This document shows positions 1 to 4,944 of a stretch of 9,767 bases of DNA, piece after piece. Source of the DNA: a bacterium (GTDB lineage: Bacteria; Patescibacteriota; Minisyncoccia; Phycocordibacterales; UBA2100); assembly GCA_030698935.1 (NCBI GenBank), contig JAUYLR010000056.1, positions 1-9,767 on the forward strand. Direction: 5' to 3'. The position numbers were made by a program, and so were the translations under genes. Under the pieces are notes generated by a model. The model ran no database searches. It had not been told where the DNA came from and worked only from the letters and a program-made list of their open reading frames with translations. Position 1 is the stretch's first letter, and the number at the start of each line of letters is the position of its first letter.

Positions 1-363
1 TCTGGCGCAACATAGATAAAAATCAAAATTTTTGCCGGCTTGCCCATCAAGAAACGTGATCATCTCTCCAAGGTTCTTAAATCTCGTAAGACGACAGGAT
101 GACAGCACGAGAAATCCGTTCTTTAGTGACCCGGACTTCGCCGATATGGCAAATTTATCTGTCCAAACATCGGCTCCGGGAGCATGCGAGCCGCGCACCC
201 ACTTCGGTTCCCCGCCTTGATATGTCTCCCCCATATCGCGCAGTGTGGTGAAAATAAGTTCTTCCCACCGATCCGCATTGATTGGCACGCGACTGTGTTT
301 TGAGAAGAAATGGAATGAATTCCGAATCAGTTTTGAGAAAGCTTTCCAATTAAACTGCGACAT
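1..363 (-). CDS. Putative restriction-endonuclease-like protein, N-terminal part (runs off the window)
   Basis: An open frame of 121 codons runs from an ATG at 363 to the left edge of the window without a stop, so only the N-terminus is visible. Around residues 58-78 it reads G-S-H-A-P-G-A-D65-V, then a short strand ending I-S74-A-K76-S-G. An acidic residue followed by a hydrophobic strand carrying x-K is the layout of the PD-(D/E)XK nuclease core, and a GSHxPGAD-like block before it is reminiscent of Type II restriction enzymes. E34 and E35 could add a further metal ligand. The usual second acidic residue is replaced by S74, which some restriction enzymes tolerate. There is no clear Shine-Dalgarno; ATG 363 is the first good start and is followed by typical helical sequence. 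A partner methyltransferase, if any, must lie outside the window. The coding call is fairly safe; the function is tentative. Confidence 0.55.
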   Translation of the reverse strand, partial: MSQFNWKAFSKLIRNSFHFFSKHSRVPINADRWEELIFTTLRDMGETYQGGEPKWVRGSHAPGADVWTDKFAISAKSGSLKNGFLVLSSCRLTRFKNLGEMITFLDGQAGKNFDFYLCCAR

Positions 364-462
364 AGTGGCTACAATCTAGCACTTCCGCACGAGAAGATCC
401 AACGCAAAAAGTGATCCACAGAAACAACTTGCACAGCATGAAAGATCTGGGATTATTTTTAT

Positions 463-636
463 ATGGAATCAATCAAAACCTATACCGCAACAATCAAGGT
501 TACTTTTGAGGCTCACGAGGGGGAGAACCCTCGTGCAATTGCTAAAGACATAGCAAATTTTCACAACGGCATGAGAGGAGCTAACCTGCGCACTTATGGC
601 GTAATGGGGAAACTTATTGAAGAATCCGATGAGTGA
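463..636 (+). CDS. Small hypothetical protein, 57 residues
   Basis: A complete ATG-to-TGA frame encodes 57 residues. The N-terminal third (I-K-T-Y-T-A-T-I-K-V-T-F-E-A) alternates polar and hydrophobic residues like a beta strand. A helical middle follows (about 23-35), and the tail is acidic (E-E-S-D-E). I do not recognise the family. The composition looks like a real soluble protein; the opposite-strand frame does not. No Shine-Dalgarno lies before the ATG, and a TTGCAC at 429-434 is only a weak -35 candidate. The gene is divergent from the nuclease-like gene ending its spacer at 363. It could be an orphan regulatory or toxin/antitoxin-sized protein, but nothing in the sequence shows this. 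Confidence 0.5.
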   Translation: MESIKTYTATIKVTFEAHEGENPRAIAKDIANFHNGMRGANLRTYGVMGKLIEESDE

Positions 637-723
637 GAGCGTGGAAGGAAGTTCAGAAGACAAGATGAACTGAACTGCCCCCTCTCTTTTTCGAAGGGAA
701 ACGTTTTTATTTCCGTCATAGGC

Positions 724-1071
724 CTACAGAGCGGTGTATTTCGTATGCCTGCCCTTTGATTTCTCCACCGGATATTTTCTCTCGTTCTTCTTCATTTTTG
801 CTTCAAATGCTTTTGCAAGGTCTATGTCCATATCATGGCTCATTAACACAATCCAGTGCAACACGTCAGCAAGTTCTTCCGCCACCTCGCCCTTATGCTC
901 TTTAAGATACGCCTGCACTTCTGCCGACGTTTTCCATTGAAAATGTTCCATCACTTCCGCCGCCTCCAAAACCAAAGAAAGCGCCATATCCTTTGGATTA
1001 TGGAACTGTTTCCAATCCCGAGCGTCTCGGAAAGCCACCACCATTTTCTGAAATTTAGCAATATCTGACAT
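724..1071 (-). CDS. MazG-like nucleotide pyrophosphohydrolase (dCTPase/RS21-C6 type)
   Basis: A 115-residue all-alpha NTP pyrophosphohydrolase, a family that hydrolyses (d)NTPs to NMP and pyrophosphate and cleans non-canonical nucleotides from the pool. The family signature is clear: R-D-W-K-Q-F-H-N-P-K-D near residues 18-28, the first Mg-binding pair E36-A-A-E39, H43-F-Q-W46, then E66-L-A-D69 of the second metal half-site, and K-x-x-x-N-E-R-K-Y-P at 92-101. The length is right for the small single-domain RS21-C6/DCTPP1 branch rather than tandem-domain MazG. I start at ATG 1071; an in-frame TTG at 1086 would add five residues. Neither start has a Shine-Dalgarno, but a very strong one precedes an out-of-frame ATG at 1102 (see findings). 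The gene ends in TAG at 724. Confidence 0.88.
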   Translation of the reverse strand: MSDIAKFQKMVVAFRDARDWKQFHNPKDMALSLVLEAAEVMEHFQWKTSAEVQAYLKEHKGEVAEELADVLHWIVLMSHDMDIDLAKAFEAKMKKNERKYPVEKSKGRHTKYTAL

Positions 1072-1102
1072 AAATAATGCACTCAAAAACGTTAGGGCTC
1101 AT
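1055..1102 (-). other. Upstream mini-ORF with strong Shine-Dalgarno, overlapping the mazG-like start
   Basis: On the minus strand GGAGGAG (1113-1107) is placed 4 nt before an ATG at 1102, the best ribosome-binding site in the window. That ATG opens a 15-codon frame ending in TAA at 1055-1057, overlapping the first 17 nt of the MazG-like gene in another frame. It may act as a translational-coupling leader for a downstream start that has no Shine-Dalgarno. Alternatively it is the true start of the MazG-like gene, broken by one extra base: removing one T from the T5 run (minus strand of 1084-1088) would join ATG 1102 in frame to the downstream protein. Confidence 0.4.
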
Positions 1103-1137
1103 TGTACTCCTCCGGTCCCTTTAGGGAACCACTGGGC

Positions 1138-1172
1138 CAGGTACTAGGTTTTAGGGGATAGGGTGTAGTAAG
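1138..1172 (+). repeat. Five-unit heptad array, type YAGGNNN (copy a)
   Basis: Five consecutive 7-bp units start at 1138, 1145, 1152, 1159 and 1166. The first four fit YAGGNNN and the last is TAGTAAG. The same architecture, five units with a YAGTAMN last unit, recurs at 8515-8549 and on the minus strand at 8615-8581. The array lies 35 nt upstream of the strong-Shine-Dalgarno ATG of the MazG-like locus, C-rich on the coding strand. Confidence 0.7.
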
Positions 1173-1210
1173 AGGCTACAAACTTTCCCCTCCCCTCCGT
1201 TTTCTCTCCA

Positions 1211-1246
1211 TGTCATTCAAACGTTTTGCAAAACGTTGAAATGACA
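1211..1246. repeat. 36-bp near-perfect palindrome
   Basis: The arms run from TGTCATT at 1211 to AATGACA at 1246, around an inner AACGTT-TTGCAA-AACGTT core. 32 of 36 positions are self-complementary, the only breaks being a two-base mismatch in each arm. As RNA it would form a long stem with one internal loop; as DNA it has the symmetry of an operator. A weak T-rich stretch follows only on the plus strand. The function is unknown. Confidence 0.75.
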
Positions 1247-1316
1247 TTTCTACCTATTTCCTTGCCCGCCATCCACCCTTCCCCCGCACGTCACCCCGGC
1301 AGTAGTCTCATATCAT

Positions 1317-1340
1317 TCTCGTATTCTTAAGAATACGAGA
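1317..1340. repeat. 24-bp perfect palindrome
   Basis: The half-site TCTCGTATTCTT is followed immediately by its exact reverse complement, so it can form a 10-bp stem with a TTAA loop. It lies 36 bp beyond the end of the MoaD-like gene, the last gene of the redox operon. It may serve as a 3' stabilising or processing hairpin or as a protein-binding site. The absence of a T run argues against a canonical terminator. Confidence 0.8.
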
Positions 1341-1375
1341 GCATTGTTTGCGGCCTAAACATCTCGTTAAGCGGG

Positions 1376-1660
1376 TCAGAAATGCCGAACTCCGAACACA
1401 ACGATGTCGCCGTCACAAAGCGGGATGTACGTTTTTGGAGGAGCGCCGTTCAGAAACATGCTCAAAACGCCCGGCGGATAGCGTTTTTCAATATCCGGAT
1501 GCTCCATAAAAACATTCTGGAGAAGATACGCAAAGACCGAACCTTCACTCATGTAAACAGTATCCTCCGCGCGCCCCGTTATTTTCTGAAGCACACCATC
1601 GTAGCGAACGGTGAGTCGGATTGATTGTGGCATTTCTTGCATCTCCGTCATACATTTCAT
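1376..1660 (-). CDS. MoaD/ThiS-like beta-grasp protein lacking the C-terminal GG
   Basis: A 94-residue protein from ATG 1660, or 85 residues from ATG 1633. The later start (M-P-Q-S-I-R-L) has a GGAG nine bases ahead of it. The pattern is that of the ubiquitin-like MoaD/ThiS fold: an opening strand I-R-L-T-V-R-Y, a second strand ending in T-G, a helix containing A-Y-L-L, a strand L-S-M-F-L-N-G, then P-L-C-D-G-D-I-V-V-F. Sulfur carriers end in Gly-Gly for activation by an E1-like enzyme, whereas this one ends V-R-H-F. So it is probably not a sulfur donor in the usual way, and may be a structural relative. It sits 35 bp after tspO on the same strand and closes the run of redox genes. The fold assignment is moderately confident; the role is unknown. 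Confidence 0.6.
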   Translation of the reverse strand: MKCMTEMQEMPQSIRLTVRYDGVLQKITGRAEDTVYMSEGSVFAYLLQNVFMEHPDIEKRYPPGVLSMFLNGAPPKTYIPLCDGDIVVFGVRHF

Positions 1661-1695
1661 TTCAACATACTCTTACCCGCCGAGCAGCGAACAAA

Positions 1696-2091
1696 TCATC
1701 CGTTCAAAAAGGTAACGGTTAGTTGCAGCACCGTCGCGAAGGAAACCCAAACAAGATACGGAACCTGCGCGTACGCAATCCACTTTACATGCGGGTAAAT
1801 CGCGAGCATCGCCCAAACTAATGTTGCGAGAACGAGAATGACATCCAGTGCGGCGAGGTAATTATTCTGGAGTCCGAACTGGAGCCACGTGAACGAGAAA
1901 TTAAAAACGAGATTCAGCACGAACGGCACGGCGACAAGGGCGGGGATTTGTTTTTGCCACGCCATCCAGAAAACTTTTCCGAACGACACCGCGATGAGGA
2001 CATACAGCACGCTCCACACCGGCCCAAAAAGCCAACTCGGCGGCGCCCAGTCGGGTTTTATTAAGCTCTGATATGAACTATACGCCTCCAT
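1696..2091 (-). CDS. tspO: TspO/MBR family tryptophan-rich membrane protein, short form
   Basis: 131 residues with the TspO signature: Y-x-S-L-x-K-P-D-W-A-P-P near residues 7-18, F-G-P-V-W-S-V-L-Y at 22-30, a conserved L-N within the next membrane segment, and P-Y-L-V-W-V-S-F-A near 111-119. TspO proteins bind porphyrins and related tetrapyrroles in the membrane and are linked to oxidative-stress responses. Usual bacterial TspO is about 150-165 residues with five helices. Here only four hydrophobic segments are seen, and the protein starts directly at the loop before helix 2, so helix 1 is missing. The start is secure: GGAG lies five bases before ATG 2091, and no hydrophobic stretch is encoded in frame upstream. 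It follows the DipZ-like gene by 28 bp, on the same strand. Confidence 0.85.
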   Translation of the reverse strand: MEAYSSYQSLIKPDWAPPSWLFGPVWSVLYVLIAVSFGKVFWMAWQKQIPALVAVPFVLNLVFNFSFTWLQFGLQNNYLAALDVILVLATLVWAMLAIYPHVKWIAYAQVPYLVWVSFATVLQLTVTFLNG

Positions 2092-2106
2092 TACATCTCC
2101 AGTGTA

Positions 2107-2131
2107 ACATTCGGACGCATTATCCGAATGT
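2107..2131. promoter_or_regulatory. Hairpin across the dipZ-like stop codon, before tspO
   Basis: The arms ACATTCGGA (2107-2115) and TCCGAATGT (2123-2131) form a perfect 9-bp stem with a 7-nt loop. The stop codon of the DipZ-like gene (2120-2122) lies in the loop, and the tspO Shine-Dalgarno follows within about 10 nt. No T run follows, so it looks more like an intercistronic hairpin tuning tspO translation or mRNA stability than a terminator. Confidence 0.55.
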
Positions 2132-3226
2132 GAACGCGTAGAGCCGCAGGTACTTTCCTTCTATTCGCAGTTCAAGCAGGTGTTCTCCGGGAGTTGTGTT
2201 GCGTATTATCTTGTAGAGCCGGCTTTCTTTCATTATCGCGACGCCCTCCGCATTCACATCCTCCCCGCGGCCGGCTCCGACCGGTTCGCCGTCTTGAAAT
2301 ACTTTGACACTAATGGGGGTATCCGCATCAGCAACAAGATAGACTTCCTTCGCATTGTATTTGTATACAACCGATGCGGCTGAAACTGCCTCGGCGTATT
2401 CCGACATTATGTTCCATACACCGCCAAGATACAGCGCGTTTTGAGAGAAATTTCCCGGTACGGTGAATTCCTGCTCCCCCCTACGGCCGGGGGTACCGTT
2501 TGCAAGGTACTCGTTCCTCAAGGAGCCAAAATAGGTTTCGGGACTCTTGGCCGCATTCCCTTTCTCCGGAATAGCGGGTGCCGCCAATCCCCCGCCGGCA
2601 GGCATGTCTTCGCCGAGAACCTTTGCCCGCTCCGCAAGCAATTCGCGGATTTTCATTTCTGTCTCCTCATACCCTCCCTCGCCAATGTGGTCGTAGACAA
2701 TGTTGCCGCGTATATCAATCAGATATTTTCTTGGCCAGTATTGGTTGCCGTATGCTCGCCATGTCGCGTAGTCGTTATCAAGAACTATCGGGTGCGTGAT
2801 GCCGAAATCCTCCATCGCTTTCCGCACGTTATTGATATCCTTCTCAAAAGCAAATTCCGGAGTATGTATCCCGACTATTTCCAACCCCTGCTCTTTATAC
2901 TTTTCATACCATGCGTTCAGATACGGAAACGTGCGCTGGCAATTGATGCAACTGTACGTCAGGAAATCTATAAGTATCACCTTTTCCCCGACCAATGCTC
3001 CTATGGAAATCGCCTTGTCGGTCCCGTCCGCGTTTTTGCCGGTATTGACGAAACCGGCAGGACTGGCGATTTCCTTGTAGACCTCCCGCGGCGCAAAGGC
3101 GGCCTTGACCGTGTTATTCAAAAATTGTTGTTTGGGCATCGGAGATGCGTAGAAACCGTAAAGCACAACGAGCCCTATTACTAAGAGACCCGCCACCGCG
3201 CACCCGATAACATATTCCGCTTTCAT
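2120..3226 (-). CDS. DipZ-like membrane-anchored thioredoxin (TlpA type) with C-terminal beta-sandwich domain
   Basis: 368 residues. A single N-terminal membrane segment (about 5-26) anchors a thioredoxin/TlpA domain outside the membrane. The active site is T-Y-S-C93-I-N-C96-Q-R, followed by the family-specific H-T-P-E-F-A-F-E-K (121-129), L-D-N-D-Y-A-T-W (149-156), Y-W-P165-R-K-Y-L-I-D with the cis-proline, and G-E-G-x-Y-x-E-T-E. This closely matches what I recall of the periplasmic half of mycobacterial DipZ. The rest (from about 228, S-P-E-T-Y-F-G, to the final Y-A-F-T-F-G) is the beta-rich carbohydrate-binding-like domain also found there. In DipZ the CcdA-like membrane domain is fused to this part. 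Here it is a separate gene ending 3 nt upstream, so the pair is a split DipZ. It likely reduces or isomerises disulfides of exported proteins with electrons from CcdA. Confidence 0.93.
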   Translation of the reverse strand: MKAEYVIGCAVAGLLVIGLVVLYGFYASPMPKQQFLNNTVKAAFAPREVYKEIASPAGFVNTGKNADGTDKAISIGALVGEKVILIDFLTYSCINCQRTFPYLNAWYEKYKEQGLEIVGIHTPEFAFEKDINNVRKAMEDFGITHPIVLDNDYATWRAYGNQYWPRKYLIDIRGNIVYDHIGEGGYEETEMKIRELLAERAKVLGEDMPAGGGLAAPAIPEKGNAAKSPETYFGSLRNEYLANGTPGRRGEQEFTVPGNFSQNALYLGGVWNIMSEYAEAVSAASVVYKYNAKEVYLVADADTPISVKVFQDGEPVGAGRGEDVNAEGVAIMKESRLYKIIRNTTPGEHLLELRIEGKYLRLYAFTFG

Positions 3227-3229
3227 AAT

Positions 3230-3955
3230 TTATCTCACTCTCTCCAAGAGCGTTTGCTCTATGCGGGTAATGTCCAAATAGCCGCTGTCAAGAATGGCAA
3301 TCTCAATTTTCTTTTCATAACCGGATGCTATGAGGAATCCGAGGACTATGAAGACGATGCCGATGCCCCGTTTGAAGTAACCGCGCGGATTAGAAATACC
3401 CGTGAGACGGTCCGCGAAACGCTGCCCGAGAAGCGCTATCATCAGTAACACAAGAGAAAGCCCGATAACGTAGGACAGAAGATAGGCGGTGCCCAAGGCA
3501 AAAGAAACAGGCAGCACCGATGCGAGAATAACGAAGTACGTCGGCGAGCACGCGGAGAACACGGGACCCAGCGCCGCTCCTATTAATACATCGCCGAACA
3601 TACTCTTGCGCTGATAGCCGCTGCCGACAAGTTTGCCCGAACCGGATTGAAGTTTCGCGACACCCGGTAATTTCTCCCACGACCCCGGAAAGAAAAGAAC
3701 GAGTCCGAAAGCGGCCAGAATACCTCCGGAGAGATACGACCAGAATTGCGGCGGAACCATAATGAGCGCCGTAGACACCTTTAGAAGGAAGGTGAACAGG
3801 ATTATTGAAACGCCTAAAGACGCCACCACGATGTACGGAGTCCACCGGCTCCTCCCCGACGCGGAGGAGCCGATAACGACCGGCAGCAGGGGCAGAATGC
3901 ACGGCGCAAGCACCGTGAGCACACCCGCAATAAATGAGACGATGAGAAACGCCAT
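3230..3955 (-). CDS. ccdA: CcdA/DsbD-family transmembrane electron transporter
   Basis: 241 residues, mostly membrane-embedded, with the two diagnostic cysteines: L-A-P-C19-I-L-P-L-L-P in the first helix and F-S-A-C136-S-P-T-Y in the symmetry-related one. In CcdA/DsbD these two cysteines pass electrons from cytoplasmic thioredoxin to extracytoplasmic thiol proteins. Length and the roughly six hydrophobic segments fit stand-alone CcdA. I take ATG 3955 as start. It lies 1 nt after the TAG stop of the thioredoxin gene, implying translational coupling; an in-frame TTG at 3973 would add six unremarkable residues inside the upstream gene. The stop is 3 nt before the DipZ-like gene. The three genes thus read as one unit for moving reductant across the membrane. 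Confidence 0.93.
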   Translation of the reverse strand: MAFLIVSFIAGVLTVLAPCILPLLPVVIGSSASGRSRWTPYIVVASLGVSIILFTFLLKVSTALIMVPPQFWSYLSGGILAAFGLVLFFPGSWEKLPGVAKLQSGSGKLVGSGYQRKSMFGDVLIGAALGPVFSACSPTYFVILASVLPVSFALGTAYLLSYVIGLSLVLLMIALLGQRFADRLTGISNPRGYFKRGIGIVFIVLGFLIASGYEKKIEIAILDSGYLDITRIEQTLLERVR

Positions 3956-3956
3956 G

Positions 3957-4493
3957 CTATTGTATTTCCGCAATTGTCGCGGCGAGCGTTGGATTGATTA
4001 CTGTCCACTTCTTTATCATCGTTCCCGAAGAGTTAACCTCCACTATCGTGTGTTGATATGTCACGCCGTATTTTTGCTTCAGTGCGGTCTCGGTATCATA
4101 ATTCACTTTGAGAATTGCAATGCCCGAAGGAATCTTGGACAGGTTTGCGGTGATGTCCGCATCAAGCGGCCGGCATAGAGGGCACCAGTCCGCGTGGAAA
4201 AAGAGGAGAACCTTGCTATCCCCCGCCGCAGCGACTTTCTCCGCGGAATAGGGTTCATAAGAACCCGCTTTCATCATTCCACCTGCTTTCTCCGTCGTCG
4301 CGTCCGTTGCGGCTTCATCTTTTGCCATTGTGTCCTCCGTTTTCGGCGCCATTGTTTCGCCCGTCTGCTCTGCCGGAGCGAGACCGGCATTCATCATGGC
4401 GGTGCCGCCGGATTTTGAACCGGAAATTACGAACCAGCCCGCGCCAAGAATAACGACCGCCGCGCTAATAATTATTATCTGTTTCATATCCAT
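3957..4493 (-). CDS. Membrane-anchored thioredoxin-like protein with CPLC active site
   Basis: 178 residues. A membrane segment (about 5-24) is followed by a flexible linker rich in Met, Ala, Thr and Glu (25-77), including two MM pairs, and then a compact thioredoxin domain. The active site reads F-F-H-A-D-W-C104-P-L-C107-R. At the site normally held by the invariant cis-proline the sequence is Y-G-V-T-Y-Q-H148-T149, so histidine seems to replace proline. The C-terminal strand and helix (V-E-V-N-S-S-G ... I-A-E-I-Q) are present and the domain is full length. It is the first gene of the operon, 1 nt before ccdA, and probably exchanges electrons with CcdA or the DipZ-like protein outside the membrane. 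An alternative ATG at 4487 gives two residues fewer; neither start has a clear Shine-Dalgarno. Confidence 0.88.
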   Translation of the reverse strand: MDMKQIIIISAAVVILGAGWFVISGSKSGGTAMMNAGLAPAEQTGETMAPKTEDTMAKDEAATDATTEKAGGMMKAGSYEPYSAEKVAAAGDSKVLLFFHADWCPLCRPLDADITANLSKIPSGIAILKVNYDTETALKQKYGVTYQHTIVEVNSSGTMIKKWTVINPTLAATIAEIQ

Positions 4494-4528
4494 ACGATTG
4501 CGTGCTAATTAATAATAGACACTACTCA

Positions 4529-4556
4529 AGTATAGAGGACGCAAAATAAATGTAAA
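4529..4556 (-). promoter_or_regulatory. Sigma-70-type promoter for the redox operon
   Basis: On the minus strand TTTACA (4556-4551) and TATACT (4534-4529) are separated by 16 bp, each one base from consensus. Transcription would start near 4522 and give a leader of about 30 nt before ATG 4493. The -35 box lies within an inverted repeat (4551-4568), so binding there could block the promoter. Confidence 0.6.
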
Positions 4557-4568
4557 GGCGGCTTTACA
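4551..4568 (-). terminator. Hairpin with T-rich tail after the membrane protein gene (possible operator)
   Basis: TGTAAAG and CTTTACA form a 7-bp perfect stem around a four-base GC loop. Read on the minus strand it lies 13 nt after the stop of the 4582-4944 gene and is followed by TTTATTTTG, a weak intrinsic-terminator tail. The same repeat contains the -35 box of the redox promoter, so it may instead, or also, be an operator. The stem is AU-rich, which lowers confidence in termination. Confidence 0.45.
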
Positions 4569-4581
4569 CACTTATACACAC

Positions 4582-4944
4582 CTACTTGTAACGCTCCAGA
4601 TACAAGCGGGCGGCAAGCTTGGAAATCACCATCGCGGCAAGAGCCGCAGAGACCCACGGATCAATGTCGTGCGCGAGCCCCTGAAAAACGAGTGCGAGCG
4701 TCAGTATTGCAATGCCCGTGAGATACGCCACCCGGCCTGCGTGCATTTTATGAATGGCCTCCCGCTCATCATGCGCGCTTTCATACATGACGAATCCGGC
4801 CCAGAGGCACGCAAGTATCGCCGCACCGAGAAGCGCCGCCGTTTGCGCCTGCGCGGGCATCCATAGCATGAAGGGGTCCGAGAGCAGAACGAGGAGCATC
4901 ACGAGAACAACTGCCGTGGTTATGTGAAAGAGTTTATTTGCCAT
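4582..4944 (-). CDS. Four-helix membrane protein paired with XRE regulator (DUF2178-like)
   Basis: 120 residues with four hydrophobic segments at about 6-24, 33-54, 72-91 and 97-113. Between helices 2 and 3 lies a polar loop E-S-A-H-D-E-R-E-A-I-H, similar to the D-x-R-E motif I associate with the DUF2178 membrane proteins encoded beside small XRE regulators. Its ATG overlaps the end of the regulator gene by 11 nt, so the two are translationally coupled and almost certainly act together. By analogy with such pairs the membrane protein may sense a membrane or redox signal and control the regulator. That is inference; no catalytic residues are evident and the family name is tentative. Confidence 0.7.
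   Translation of the reverse strand: MANKLFHITTAVVLVMLLVLLSDPFMLWMPAQAQTAALLGAAILACLWAGFVMYESAHDEREAIHKMHAGRVAYLTGIAILTLALVFQGLAHDIDPWVSAALAAMVISKLAARLYLERYK

Larger units (their letters stand above)
1103..1375. other. 273-bp non-coding spacer with array and palindromes
   Basis: No convincing gene is present. In order it holds a small ggtccc/gggaacc hairpin (1114-1130), a five-heptad array (1138-1172), a pyrimidine tract (about 1184-1209), a 36-bp near-palindrome (1211-1246), a C-rich stretch (1261-1300) and a 24-bp perfect palindrome (1317-1340). No run of T that would mark a classical intrinsic terminator follows either palindrome on the minus strand. Confidence 0.7.

Noticed and set aside
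1138..1340. CRISPR array or attachment site
   Set aside because: Repeat units are 7 bp with no unique spacers of constant size, and the palindromes are single copies of different sequence; no integrase or cas gene in the window.
2441..3184. 247-codon open frame on the plus strand
   Set aside because: Lies wholly opposite the well-supported DipZ-like gene; composition (Arg/Pro/Cys-rich, no domain) is typical of an antisense shadow.
3390..3902. 170-codon open frame on the minus strand within ccdA
   Set aside because: Alternative frame of a gene with clear CcdA motifs; Arg/Ser-rich, no membrane pattern or domain.
3762..4178. 138-codon plus-strand frame across ccdA and the thioredoxin gene
   Set aside because: Antisense to two recognised genes and without protein-like features.
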